Shown here: in pieces, positions 11,526 to 23,611 of the stretch
Position numbering within the stretch: position 1 is the stretch's first letter
Layout of the letters: each line of letters starts with the position of its first letter
Origin: Heterohyrax brucei
Taxonomy: Eukaryota > Chordata > Mammalia > Hyracoidea > Procaviidae
DNA: 64,000 nt
Direction: 5' to 3'
Assembly (NCBI GenBank): GCA_028571685.1
Contig: CM053143.1
Coordinates: 6,935,501 to 6,999,500 of the forward strand
Notes under the pieces: model-generated
The model's database searches: none
What the model saw: only the letters and a program-made list of their open reading frames with translations
Told to the model about the DNA's origin: nothing
Translations under genes and position numbers: made by a program

Positions 11526-11669
11526 TCAAAAATTAAATTGACTCATAGTGACCCTATAGGGTAGAATAGAACTGCCCCATAGAGTTTCCAAGGAATGCCT
11601 AGGGGATCTGAACTGACAACCTTTTGGTTAGGAGACTTCACACTTAACCACTGTGCTGTGAGGGTTTCC
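11526..11669 (-). repeat. AfroSINE in L1 with target duplication
   Basis: Minus-strand SINE flanked by a perfect 11-base direct repeat, TCACTAGCCAT (11515-11525 and 11670-11680). The L1 reads on across it, which proves the SINE is younger. Confidence 0.92.
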
Positions 11670-12135
11670 TCACTAGCCATCAGCGAAACACAAATCAAAA
11701 ATCACAAACACAATCTCATCCTGACATCACTGACAAGAATAAAAAAAAAAAACAGAAAATAACAAATGCAGGCAAATCGGAATTCTTATGCACTTCTGGC
11801 AGAAATGCAAAATAGTAGAACTATATTGGAAAACAATATGGTGCTTCCATAGAAAGCTAAAAATAGAAATTTCACATTACAGCAAGCAATCTCCTAGGAA
11901 TATATCCTAGAGAAACAGGAGTCATGAATAGACATATGCACACTCATGTTCATTGCAGCCTTGTTCACAATAACAAAAAGAAACAGCCTAGATGCCCATC
12001 AACAGATGGATAAACAAACTATGGTACCTACACATAGTGAGCCAGCCTTGAAGTACTACATAATAAAGAACACTTTGGTGATTATGAGGGAAATGCAAGA
12101 TGGAAATGGAAAAACACTAGATAGGCAATAAGATG

Positions 12136-13040
12136 CCCAGTAGCTGTGGTGAAGGGTAAGACAGTACACACAATACCGGGGAATCACAGGAGAGCAATCA
12201 GGAGCAGGCAGAAATTGTTAGGGGCACAAGTCTTAAAGGAAGTCAAGCAAATTAGGTGAGCTCTACAGTGAAGTGACATTCCTGCAGGCACTTCCCAGTT
12301 ACTGTGACAATGGAGGATAGAGCTCAAGCACAAAGTGGCAGTCACACTGATCTGAGGGGACAGGTCAGTCTTCTTTCTGGAGAGGCTGAGAGAGTGCCAA
12401 AACCTGTATATAAACTCTCTAGATGACTCCAGAATTCTGCATGTACAAAGTGAAACCGCAAGGAATCTAGCACAAAGCAGCTGCAGGGAGACTGCAAGAC
12501 CTAAGCTGTCTGCTTCTGTGGAAATGCAGATTAGAATTCAAGCTCTGCCAAGTTAGAGAAATCTGGCAAAAACTTCACAGGCTTTCCAGTGAAAGCCCAG
12601 GAGGGCCATTGGTAGTAAAGACCACATGCCCAAAGTGAGGGTTATGTCCTAAATCTATGGGAAAAACTGAAACAGCACCCTAACAAACCTGTGGTCAAGC
12701 ACCCAGAACTAAGGTGATCTGGTTGAAATTTAACTACTTACAGAACAATATTTAACATTCCTCAGAGGAAAGCAACATAATCCAGTTTCTCTATTACATT
12801 ATCATCTGTTACATAACGTCAAGAATATAACCAAAAATTACCAGAAACGAGAAGAAACAAGAAAACGGTAACGTTGAAGGAAGGGCAAGGACAGAAAAAC
12901 AAGGATTGAAAGAGTAGGCTGACAACCATTTTATGCTAAAAATAATAAACTATTCAAAACAGAAAAAGGCAACACAATGATTAGTATATATTCAATTTTC
13001 ATTCAGTATGTATTCATATATTACCTATACTATATAAGAA
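12136..13040 (+). repeat. Possible old L1 5' region, otherwise unassigned
   Basis: The stretch near 12830-12880 (ACCAAAAATTACCAGAAACG) resembles the region ahead of and into ORF1 of old mammalian L1. The rest, including a 5'-UTR-like part at 12150-12800, was not matched to anything. Confidence 0.35.
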
Positions 13041-13044
13041 ATAC

Positions 13045-13203
13045 AACCTTGGTGATGTGGTAGTTACGTGCTACATCTACTAATCAAAAGGTCGGCAGCT
13101 GAAATCCACCAGGCAGTCCTTGGAATCTCTGAGGCAGTTCTATTTTGCCCTGTAAGGTTGTTATGAGTCAGAACTGACTCTACGGCATTGGGCTTTTTTT
13201 TAA
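13045..13203 (+). repeat. AfroSINE, plus strand
   Basis: Head TTGGTGATGTGGTAGTTACG, B-box-like CAGCTGAAATCC and tail GAACTGACTCTACGGCATTG. Complete and moderately diverged. Confidence 0.87.
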
Positions 13204-14079
13204 TTGATAACATGGTATCTCCACAATGAAGAAAAAAATAAAAAATAAATGATTTTTTTGTTTGAGATTTCTCTTTCCCATTATCTGTTAGAAAGACTGA
13301 AAAAGATCTCTTATATTCATTTTTCCTGGCTGAAAAAATTACTATGATTATTTAGATTTGGACATTTAACAAAAATTCTTTTTTCCCCAAAATGTAATAT
13401 GCTGACATATACGGCTCAGAGTAGACCTTTGGGAAGCAAGAGTTCCCCACCCCTTTGAAAGTGAGATTTTCAGATTCATAATAGTTTATGTAGTTCATAT
13501 ATACTTCTGATAAAAGTAAAGATTATATTCTTCAATCCTCACTTTTTTTTTAGTTAACCAAGTAAACATACTTAATTGCATGAAAATTAAAGTACATAAT
13601 TTTGCAAATGATACCTAAACCCTGAGTTTACTTGGTTTTAGACGTAGTGGTTTCTCTCTCTCTCATTTTAGTGTCTTTAAAGCACTAAACACCTTAAAGG
13701 TGTCTAGTATGATTGTACCTAATACATTTAAACAGCTGTGTCTCCCTTAGTACTTACATAGAGTGTATGATGCTCAGAGTTCCCAAAGAACAAGAGAATA
13801 TTGTTTTAGAGGATGGAATGGGCTAAACTGAAATTCGTTGTATTTGGTTAGTTTAGAAGGAAGCAACTGATATATAGTTGCTTCTATATGTATATACAAA
13901 TATCTCTACTAACAGACAAAACATTTAGAAATGCTTTAAATTTCTTGTCCTTCAGCAGAACTAGAAGGATATCTGGAATTTGTCATTTCTACACACTGTA
14001 AGCTTCAAATTTCTGAGCTAATCTTTCACAAATGACTTTAAGTGAGGCTTTTCATCCTTATTTGTGACTCTTCTCAAAG
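13204..14079. other. Unassigned A+T-rich DNA
   Basis: No repeat was recognised. It leads into the candidate exon at 14080-14191 and could be intron. Confidence 0.4.
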
Positions 14080-14191
14080 TGTTTGTACTATCAACATTGA
14101 TCAAGGAGACATTCCTTACATTTCAGCAGCGGATTCTGTGACAAATAATTTTTCTGACTGTGAAACAGCCACTGTCCTTTTGCCTACTGCT
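14080..14191 (+). other. Candidate coding exon (112 nt)
   Basis: A pyrimidine-rich stretch (14048-14075) ends in AAAG just before 14080, and a consensus donor GTGAGT follows at 14192. One frame is open across the whole segment: codon phase 2 at the start, phase 0 at the end. It reads VCTINIDQGDIPYIS at first and VTNNFSDCETATVLLPTA at the end, then stops 13 bases past the donor. It lies outside all recognised repeats. An alternative acceptor of the CAGCAG type lies inside, at 14124-14129. I do not recognise the protein. It could be a real internal exon, a dead exon, or chance. Confidence 0.3.
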
Positions 14192-14203
14192 GTGAGTTTC
14201 ATA

Positions 14204-14411
14204 TGATTTTTCAAATAAGCATCTTTAATGTGTTTTTGGAACGAAGTGGGATATAAATATACAACACTTATTAACCAATTGTGGTTCTCTTTTCTCTTTT
14301 GACTACACTATTAATTTATTTCTACCATAAAATACTTTTTTTCTTTTAACCTTCACTCTGTCTCCTTCCCTGGTCTCTCACTTCCTTCAGCTCCACTGCC
14401 CATCATGTCAT
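14204..14411. other. Unassigned DNA after the candidate exon
   Basis: A+T-rich with pyrimidine runs; nothing recognised. Confidence 0.35.
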
Positions 14412-14412
14412 T

Positions 14413-14602
14413 GGGAAGCAGTTCTCAGCAGCTACTAACCAAAAGACAGCTGTTCAAACCACCACCAGTTCCGTGAGGAGGTGTGTGTGGCAGTCTGCTT
14501 CTGTAAGGATTATGTCCTTGGAAACTTTAGGGGCAGTTCTACTCTGTCCTATGGGGTTCATTACGACTTGAAGTCTACTTGTTGGCAATGAGTTTTTTCT
14601 GT
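14413..14602 (+). repeat. AfroSINE, plus strand
   Basis: Longer variant with a CAAAAGACAGCTGTTCAAACC B-box zone, an inserted GAGGTGTGTGTGGCAGTCTG segment, and a body TTCTACTCTGTCCTATGGGG. Confidence 0.85.
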
Positions 14603-16077
14603 TAAGATCCACATTTTATTGAATGATGGTTCTTAAGACTGAAATTTGAAAATACACTAATTCCTATCATACTGAGATCATCTATTGTAAACCAGTCTTT
14701 ACAGTTTATGTCAGCTTTGTGGTGTCTCTTCTTGATCAATTCCTCCTTTCATCACTTTCTGCACAAAAACCTTGTTGAATGTTCATTTCCATCCAGAACA
14801 AGGTAAACTGTTGTTGCCTCTTTTTAAAAAAAGTGCTCGAAGGTGTCAAGCATTAACAGTCTCACTAACTTTATTGATTAGTTTCTTAGATTAGACTGGT
14901 GTTTGTCTTCTGAGCTGCTGTTGAGCTGCAGAAAGAGAAGTGAGGGGAAAAGATCATCCATTTGTCTGTGTCAACACATGCAAGGACACCTGTGTATGAA
15001 TAAAGTAGGGAAGGAAATGGGAGAGTCTAAAAGGAAAAAAATACAACAGCAAATACACATACTAAGGACAGTTTTGAAGCTGTTTCATTTGTTTATTTTT
15101 AATGAATGTTCATCCAGAAGTTCCCTTTTGAGAAGCATACTGACGTTATGCTTTCTTTTTGTATGTGAAAAGAAGTGTATATGTGTCTTGGGTCTTTTGG
15201 TCTCCTGGTGAAAACAGCTTGTTCTCAATTGCCAGCATACTCCTCCAAGCAAAGCTCTATCCTCTTCTTCCTGTGGACTTCTGGCATCTCTTGCTGTGAG
15301 CTGTCGATCCCATAAATTTCCCTAGATGTTCAGTTATTGCACCTGGTCCTAGTCAGGATGGCATAGCCAGAAGGGCTTCCCCCCAAAACAAAGTATCCAA
15401 ATCACCTCTCTAGAATGTGAGAACCCTAAGGAAAGAATACAAATGTTGTAGAAAGCTTCAGTTCTATATTTTATTATTAAAATGCATTATGGATTGTTAT
15501 AAACCGAAGCACCAGCAAGAACACAATGCACACATTGCATTGTTTGATGCCATAAGGGAGATAATTGTATACTTTTGCCATAAAGGAACAGGATGACATA
15601 CAGGTAGGGAATCCAAAGGATATTTAGTGCAGACAGAGCTAGTCATTACTGGTGTGTATCCTTAGGAAACTTGAAAGGTTGAAGGACAAGCAACGTTTGG
15701 GAGTAGAAAGCAAACTTTTTAAATGGAATCTAGTTGAGTTCACTGGTGGCCACTAAGCCAGAAGGTAGCTAAGAGTAAGATCTTAGGTTCATGATTGTGA
15801 CAATCTCCATACACAGCTTAAAGGGACATGTATGAAAAACTCTTCAATGAGGACAATTCTCCAGGTGCTGTTTCCCTGTATCTGTGATGTGTGAGTTCAG
15901 TTAAAAGTGACCTCTGATCCTCAGGTCTTTCATGACATCCCTTGACACTTTTTCTTCCCTTGGAAATGCCCTGCTGAGTCCAAGGCTTTCCAGTCAATTT
16001 ACTTTATGGTTGGTTCTGCACAACTTTTCCTAAAAAGCAAATTTTTTTTGCATATTTTTCTAGCCAAAGCTGCTTTT
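14603..16077. other. Unassigned non-repeat DNA
   Basis: About 1.5 kb without a recognised repeat. A plus-strand frame of 102 codons at 14903-15211 has no family resemblance. It may be part of the same non-repeat island as the candidate exon. Confidence 0.4.
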
Positions 16078-16212
16078 TATGAAAAAAAAAAAAAGACAAG
16101 AAAGAAAGGGAAGACCAAAATGGATGTCAGAAGAGACTCTGAAACTTGCTCTTAAATGTTGAGCAGCTAAGACAAATAACAGAAGAAATGATAAAGTAGA
16201 AGATCTGAACAG
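16078..16212 (+). mobile_element. RTE LINE fragment
   Basis: Matches the inter-domain region of the longer RTE copy at about 18990-19120 (GAAACTTGCTCTTAAATGTT against GAAACTTGCTCTCAAATGTC). It is cut on both sides and ends where an L1 5' end begins. Confidence 0.75.
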
Positions 16213-17730
16213 GAGGTGGGGCCAAGATGGCGCTGTAGCCACATATCCTTGCTGATCTCTCTAACAACAAAGAACTAGAAAATCAATAAAACTGACTAAA
16301 TTGAGCTTTCCAGGAGGCCAGAAAGAATGGACTGAAGGGGCATACCACTAGCAAATACCTAGACCAGTAAACTAAGGAGAATCAAGTTAAACAGGACAGC
16401 ACCATGCTGGTCATATGAGTGCTGGGCAACCCTGGGCGAAACAGTATGGCAGTGGGCAGAGAAACTTCATGCACTGGAGGTGAGCTGGCCACAGGAAAAT
16501 TCCACAAGCAAAATAAGGCTGCAGTGCAGGGCTGAGAGATGTCATGCGAGCTGAAGTAGCCTTTGGCGTGGCAAAGGAGATTGACTCCATCAAAGCAATA
16601 CAGCCCAAGCCTGAAGGTCTCCATGCAGGCCAGAGGGGCTTAGGATCGCTCACTTTGGAGGACCTTAGGACCCAGTGGGTCGGCAGGGCTAAAGGCTGTG
16701 CAAGTCAGCGGGGCTTAGATCCAGGGAAACTAGAGCAGTGGTACAGGGCATGCGTGGCCCGGGGCTGTGGCACAGAGGAGCATGGGCCACAATGGTGTGA
16801 GATCAGGTAGGCAGGTGTACACCAGGACAGGTTAAGGACAGTTGAGCTGGTGAGTCAACCACAGTGTGGAACAGTGAGATCAGAGGATAGACGGTCACCA
16901 GACTGCATGGAGCACAGGCCCATGCCCAAAAGAGAGACAACAGACAGGTCAATCAAAATATTAAAGCTCCAGAAATTGAACCGGCTCAAAAATCTTGGAT
17001 ATCCATAGATAAAATTTAAAACACAACAACCAAGCAAAAAAATTGTTACAATTTTCAGATGGCTCAGAGACAACAATTTCTAGACATCTAAAGAAGCAGG
17101 TAGTTTTGTGAAAACTACCCAAATAAAGAATCAATAAATTTCCCAGGTAAAGAAGACTTTCTGCAATTATTGGAGGTAGAATACAAAAGATGAATGTACA
17201 GAGCAGTACAAGATATTAGATAAAAGAGGTCAGGCAAAGTGCTACAGAACACACTGGAAAATTAAACAAGCTGCAAGAAACACTTAAGCAGAAAGGATCT
17301 GCAATGTGACAGATTAACAATAAAATTACTGAGCTAGATAACTCAATACAAAGTCAAAGGAGCAGGATCAAGGAAATGGAATGCAGAACTAGCAAGACTG
17401 CAGGCAAAGTAAATGACAGCAAAATACATGAGGACAAATCAGACAAAATATTCCATAAAAATGAAGAATCACCGAGAGTTATGTGGGATTCTATCAAGAA
17501 GAATAGTATACAAATCATTAGAGTACTGGAACAGGGCAGGATAACTGAAAATGCAGAGAATTGCTGAGAGAAAACTTCCCTGATATCGTGAAAGATGAGA
17601 AGATATCCATTCAAGATGGTCATTGAACCACTCTCAAAATAGATCCCAAAAGAAGTACACCAAGGCACATTATAATCAAACTTAATACAACTAAAGATAA
17701 GGAGATACTTTTAAAGACAGCTACACTCAA

Positions 17731-20700
17731 ACACCCCTACTTGTCTGTCATTTTGTGGGGGCTTGCATGTTGCTATGAGGCTGGAAACTATGCCTCTAGT
17801 ATTTAGATCCTGTTACCCATGGTGGACATGTTTCAGCTGAGCTTCCAGACTAAGACAGACGAGGAAGGATGACCCAGCAGTTTATTTCTGAAAAGAATTA
17901 GCCAGTGAAAACGTTATGAATGGCAATGGAGCACTGTCAGATACAGTGCCAAAAAATGAGACCCCAGATTGGAAGGCACTCAGATGATGGCTGAGAAAGA
18001 GCTACCCCCTCAAAGTAGAGTCAACCTTAATGACATTGATGAAGTAAAACCTTCCGGATCTTCATTTGATGATGTGACGTTATTCAAAATGCAAAGAAAC
18101 AGCTACAAACATCCTTTAATAATGACAACATGAAATGTGTGAAGTATAAATGTAGAAAATTGGAAATCATAAAAATGAAATGAAACTCATAAACATTGGT
18201 ATCCTAGGCATTAGTGAACTGAAATAGACCAATATTGGCCATTTTGAATAAGCTAATCATGTGTTCTACCACACTGAGAATGAAAACTTGAAGAAGAATG
18301 GTGTTGCATTCATCTTCAAAAAGAATGTTTCGAGATCTGTCCTGAAGTACAGTGCTGTCAGTGATGTGATAATATCCATACACCTACAAGGAAGGCCAGT
18401 TAGTATGACTATTATTCAAATTTACACACAAACCACTAAGGCCAAAGGTGAAGGAATTAAAGGTTTTTGCTAGCTTCTGCAATCCAAAATTGAATGAACA
18501 TGCAATCAGGATGCATTGATAATTACCAGTGATTGGAATGCAAGAGTTGGAAACAAAGAAGAAGAACTGGTAGTTTGGAAAATACAACCTTAGCCAGAGA
18601 ACTCATGATAGAATTTTGCAAGTCCAATGACTTCTTCTTTGCAAATGGCTTTCTTCACCAATACAAATGACAACTATCCGCTTGCACTTCACCAGATGGA
18701 AACACAGAAATCAAATCGATGATATCTGTGGCAAAAGATGATGGAAAAGCTCCATATCAGCAGTCAGAACAAGACCAGATGGTGACTGTGTCACAGACCA
18801 TCAATTGCTCATATGCAATTTCCAAGTGAAACTGAAGAAAATTAGAACAAGTCCAGGGGAGCTAAAGTATATCCCATCTGAGTTTAGAGACCATTTCAAA
18901 AATATATTTAAGGCACTGAACATGAATGAGCAAAGACCAGACATACTGTGGAGTGACATTAAAGACACAATCCCTGAAGAAAGTGATAGGTCATTAAAAA
19001 GACAAGAAACAAAGAAAAGAAAAAAATAGACTTCAGAAGAGACCTTGAAACTTGCTCTCAAATGTCAAGCAGCTAAGGCAAAAGGAAGGAATGACAAAGT
19101 AAAAGAAGTGAATAGAAGATTTCAAAGGGCAGCTCAACAGGACAAAATAAAGTATTATAATGACACATACAAAGAGCTGGAGGTGGAAAACCAAAAGGGA
19201 AGAACACATTCTTCACTTCTCAAGCTGAAAGAACTGAAGAAAAAATTCAAACAAGTTGCAACAGTGGCAAATTCTGCAGGGAAGATATTAAATGACTGAA
19301 GGAGCATCAAAAGAAGATGGAAGGAATACACAGAATCATTATACCAGAAAGAACTGGCAGATGTTCAGCCATTTGAAGAGGTCGAAGCTGCACTGAAGGC
19401 ATTGGCAAAAAATAGGGTTCCAAGAATTGATGGAATATCCACTGAGATATCTCAACAGATGCAGCACTGGAAGTGCTCACTCATCTATGCCAAGAATTTG
19501 GAGGACAGCTACCTGATCAACTGACTGGAAAAGATCCATGTTTATACCCATTCCAAAGAAAGGTGATCCAACCAAATGCAGAAATTACCAAGCAATATCA
19601 TTAATATCACATGCAAGTAAAATTTCATTCAAGATCATTCAAAAGTGACTGCAACAATATATTGACAAGGAACTGCCAGAAACTCAAGCCAGATTCAAAA
19701 GAGAACATGTAACTAGGGATATCATTGCTGATGTCAGATGGATTTTGGCTGAAAACAAATACCAAAAAGATGTTTACCTGTGTTTCATTTACTATGCAAA
19801 AACATTCAACTGTGTGAATCATGACAAATTAGGGCTAACAATGTAGAGAATGGGAATTCCAGAACATTGATTGACCTCTTAAGGAATCTGCACATAGATC
19901 AAGAGGCGACTGTGCAAACAGAACAAGGGGATATTGTGTAGTTTAAAGTCAGGAAAGGTGAGTGTCAGGGTTGTATCTTTTCACCATACCTTTTCAATCT
20001 GTATGCTGAGCAAATATTCAGAGAAGCTGGACTGCATGAAGAAGAATGAGGCATCAGGACTGGAGGAAGACTTGTTAACAACCTACATTTTGCAGATGAC
20101 ACCACCTTACTTGCTGGAAATGAAGAAGATCTGAAACACTTACTGATGAAGATCAAAGACCACAGCCTTCTGTATAGATTGCACCTCAACATCAAGGAAA
20201 CAAAAATACTCACAACTGATCCAGTAAGCAACACCATAATAAATGGAAAAAGGATTGAGGCTGTTAAGAATTTCACTTGGTTCCACAATCAAAGCCCATG
20301 AAGTGGTAGTCAAGAAATCAAAAGACACATTTCATTGGGAAAATTTTCTGCAAAGGAGCTCTTTAAAGTATTGAAATGTAAAGAAGTCACCCTGAAGACT
20401 AAGGTGCACCTGACCCAAGCCATGGTATTTTCAATCACACTGTACACATGCAAATTTGGGCAATGAACAAGGAAGACAGAAGAAGAATTGATGTCTTCGA
20501 ATTGTGGTATTAGAGAAGAATAATGATGGTACCATGCTGCCAAAAGAACAAACAGAGCTTTTCTGGAATAAACATAACCAGAGTGCTCCTTGGAAGCAAA
20601 GATGGCGAGACTGCATCTTACATACTTTGGGCATGTTGTGAGCAGGGATCTGTCTTTGGAGAAGGACACCATCCTTGGTAGAGCAAAGGGTCACCAAAAA

Positions 20701-20862
20701 GTAAAAAGATCCTTGGTGAGATGGACTGACACAGTGGCTGCAATGATGAGCTTAAGCATCAAAATGATTGTGGACATGGCACAAGACCAGGCAGTGTTTT
20801 GTTCTGTTGTGCAAAGGGTTGCTGTGAGTTGGAACCAGTCTGATGGCACCTAACAGCAGCAA
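17731..20862 (+). mobile_element. RTE (BovB-clade) LINE, nearly full length
   Basis: About 3.13 kb inserted in L1. The 5' UTR starts near ATTTTGTGGGGGCTTGCATG. An APE endonuclease region (about 18.1-18.85 kb) includes the ILGISELK stretch, the linker is charged, and the reverse transcriptase (about 19.3-20.2 kb) has the FADDTTLLAG active site near 20093-20122. The 3' UTR ends GGCACCTAACAGCAGCAAC. Stops and shifts interrupt every domain; the longest pieces are 18805-19029, 19045-19299 and 20590-20853. This family's 3' end matches the AfroSINE tails, which fits a role as the SINEs' mobilising partner. Confidence 0.9.
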
Positions 20863-20979
20863 CAGGCTTAAACAAAAAATAACTCACAAAGGAAAACTGT
20901 AAGACTAAATACAGATTACTCAGTGGAAGCCATGCTGGCAAGAAGACAATGGAATGATATATACAAAGTTCTTATGGGA

Positions 20980-21000
20980 AAATAATAATAATAATAATAA
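20980..21000 (+). repeat. (AAT)n microsatellite
   Basis: Seven AAT units within the L1 ORF1 region. Confidence 0.85.
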
Positions 21001-22951
21001 TTGCCAACCAAGAATTATACACCCTGAAAAACTGTCTTTCAAATATGAAAATTGAATTAGGACTTTCACAGATAAACAGAAGTTAACAGGATTTGTAAAA
21101 ACCAAACCAGTATTACCAGAAACATTGAAGGACGTTCTTTGATTAGAAAATCAATAACATGAGATACACATGCAAAGATTCAGTGCTCAACACAGCACCC
21201 AGATACCATCAATACAGGAAATACACAAAAAATATCCAAAGTCAAAATACAAAGAGTGAAAATTCAGAGATCTCAGGATTTAAATGAGAACAACATTATA
21301 TGAAAAAAGGGACAAATTAAAGTACCCATAGATCTTTCAGACTGGGAGGAAGTAAAGAAAATAAAAACATTGAAGACTGGATAACTTTTAGATTAATAAA
21401 GGGGGCAACTGCAAAAGAAATCTACAATTCTACACATCAAAAATAAAAAATAAAAACAAAGGAAACATGAAGTCTCAATAATTTCAAAAATAAAAAAACA
21501 CTGAAAGACGTGGAAAAACACACATGAAGGGAAAAAAACAGCATAAAAAATTGAATGGAACAGAGGAATTGTCTACAACACACAAAAAATGCATAAAAAT
21601 GACAGCACTAACCTCATACCTATCAATAGTCGCACTGAATGTAAATGTACTAAGTGCACCAAAAAAGACACAACAGGTAGCAGATTGGATTAAAAAATGA
21701 CCCATCTATATAGTTCTTACAGGAGATGCACCTTAGACTCAAAGACAGAAAGAAATTACAACTCAAAGGATGGAAAAACAATCCAGATGTCCAACAACAG
21801 AAGAATGGATGGGTAAACTTTGGTATACGTACTCAATGAAGTATTATACATTAATAAAGAACAATGATGAAAGCAGGAAACATCTCTCAATTTGGTCTCA
21901 ACTGGAGGACATTATGTTGAGTGAATCTAGTCAGCAACAGAAGGACAATTATTATATGAGACCTCTACGATAAACACTTAAAAGCATACTTATACATAAC
22001 AGAAAAGACTCTTTGACAGCTATAAGGGTGGGGACGGTGGGAGGGTGGGAGGACAGGAGGGCGAGGGGCAAGGGTTTAGATTATATAGTTGATAGAAATT
22101 TGGTTGGGTGAAATTGGTGACAATACACATTAGTAAGAAGATCAATATTAATAGGACTTCGACACAACTTGTGTACTCCTCCTATCTTAACCCAATATTG
22201 TAAGCACAGAGTATGTACACTTCCATTTTTTATTTAATAAAAAAAATGAGATGGGAGATATCACAAACTATCCAACTGAAATTTTAAAAACTCATAACAC
22301 AATACCATGAAAACTGTACTCTGATAAATTTAAAAGCATACAGGAAATGGACAATTTTCTAGAAACACACCATCAACCAAAGCTAGCACAGAGATGTAAC
22401 AACTAAATAAACCCATCACAAAGCAGAGACTGAAAAGATAATCAAAGAACTCCCAGAAAGAAAAAGCCCTGGCCTTGATTCAAGAATTCTACCAAACATT
22501 CACAGAAGAGTTATCACCACTATTACTAAAGGTATTGGAGAGCATAGAAAAGAGTAGAATACTCAGAAAGTTATTCCATGGAGCCAGTATAACCCTGATA
22601 CCAGAATCAGGTACAGAGAGCACAAAAAAGGAAAATTACAGACCATTATCTCTCATCAACTCAGGTGCAAAAATCCTAGCCAATAGAATTTGACAACATG
22701 CCAAAAAAAAAAAAAAATAGTTCACCATGACCAAGTAGGATTCATACCAGGGATGCAGGGAGTGTTCAACATTAGAAAAACAATTAATGTAATCAAGCAC
22801 ATAAATAAAACAAAGGACAAAAACCACTTGATTCTATCAATCGGTGCAGAAAAAGCATTTGAAAGTTTCATACCCATTCATGTCAAAAATTCTCAGCAAA
22901 CTAGGCTTAGAAGGAAAATTTCTCAACATAGTAAGGGGAGTCTGTCTTAGG

Positions 22952-23611
22952 CTGTTTTCTAGAGAAGCAAAACTAGTAACATTTATATGTACAAAGAAAG
23001 ATTTATATAAAGGAAACAGCTTTCCCAGTGGCAGAAGCTGAACGACCCAAGTCCTGGCACAAACCTCACATGGTTATGGGCGTTGGAGAACCCAAGGTCA
23101 GCAGCTCAGAGACCAGACTTCTAGATCATGGGCTGTGTAGGGCAGCGGATCCCAAGCTGGTGGGTGAGATTTGTGAGATCTCTACTGACTCGTGGGGCTG
23201 CAGGGGCTGGTGAACCCAGGACTGGCAGGTCAGGGAACAGGACTCTCACTCGCCAGCTGTAAGGGTTGATGATGTTAAGTAATCTAACTGATTTACATAT
23301 GTTTATCTTGTGTCCTGATACTTTGCTGAAGTCTTCTATTAGATCCATTAGTTTTTTGTAGATTCTTTGGAGTTTTCTGTTTAAGATCATGTCATCTGCA
23401 AATAGCCATGCTTTAACTTCTACTTTACCTAGTTCAGTTCCAGAAACCAGATGCCAAAGAGAGCAGCTGCTGGCAATGTGAGCATACAGGAAGTAGGCAG
23501 TGGAAGGCAGAGAGATGAGAGCTGAGGGGCGAGAAGACCCCACAGGTCCCACCTCTGCCACTTGATAAAGCAGCCAAACATGGGGTTGCCAAATTGACAC
23601 AGTCTTAACCA
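22952..23611 (+). mobile_element. DNA-type interspersed element, split by antisense L1
   Basis: Two halves (22952-23261 and 23435-23611) form one element, beginning TGTCTTAGGCTGTTTTCTAG and ending GACACAGTCTTAACCACCAC. This outline resembles a mammal-wide repeat I know with a TGTATTGGTCAGGGTTCTCC start, but I cannot name the family with certainty. It is inserted in L1 ORF2. Confidence 0.6.
23262..23434 (-). mobile_element. Antisense L1 ORF2 fragment
   Basis: About 173 bases of L1 reverse-transcriptase sequence on the minus strand (encoding WLFADDMIL and FSKVSGHKIN), opposite to the surrounding L1. It has no A tail and sits inside the DNA-type element. It covers the same ORF2 region as 23812-23945 of the host L1. 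Confidence 0.8.

Larger units (their letters stand above)
10300..12135 (+). mobile_element. Old L1 LINE, ORF2 3' end
   Basis: Plus-strand ORF2 3' sequence in three blocks (10300-10637, 11232-11525 and 11670-12135), split by a foldback mariner element, a SINE tail and a full SINE. Typical L1 text includes the stretch encoding the 3' end of ORF2 near 11940-12060 (frame MFIAALFTITKRNSLDAHQQ). It is broken by stops and insertions. Confidence 0.8.
16213..22244 (+). mobile_element. L1 LINE with preserved 5' end, split by an RTE
   Basis: Begins GAGGTGGGGCCAAGATGGCG, the usual L1 5' start. The ORF1 region (about 17340-17730) breaks off at the RTE and resumes at 20863 with the CCAACCAAGAATTATACACC block. 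ORF2 starts near 21600 but jumps at about 21780 straight to the ORF2 3' end, so most of ORF2 is missing. A 3' UTR with a G-rich tract follows (about 22020-22235) and ends in an A-rich tail. It is dead. Confidence 0.85.

Noticed and set aside
16078-16212. Possible third gene-like exon upstream of the L1
   Set aside because: It matches the RTE linker region at 18990-19120, so it is a LINE fragment.
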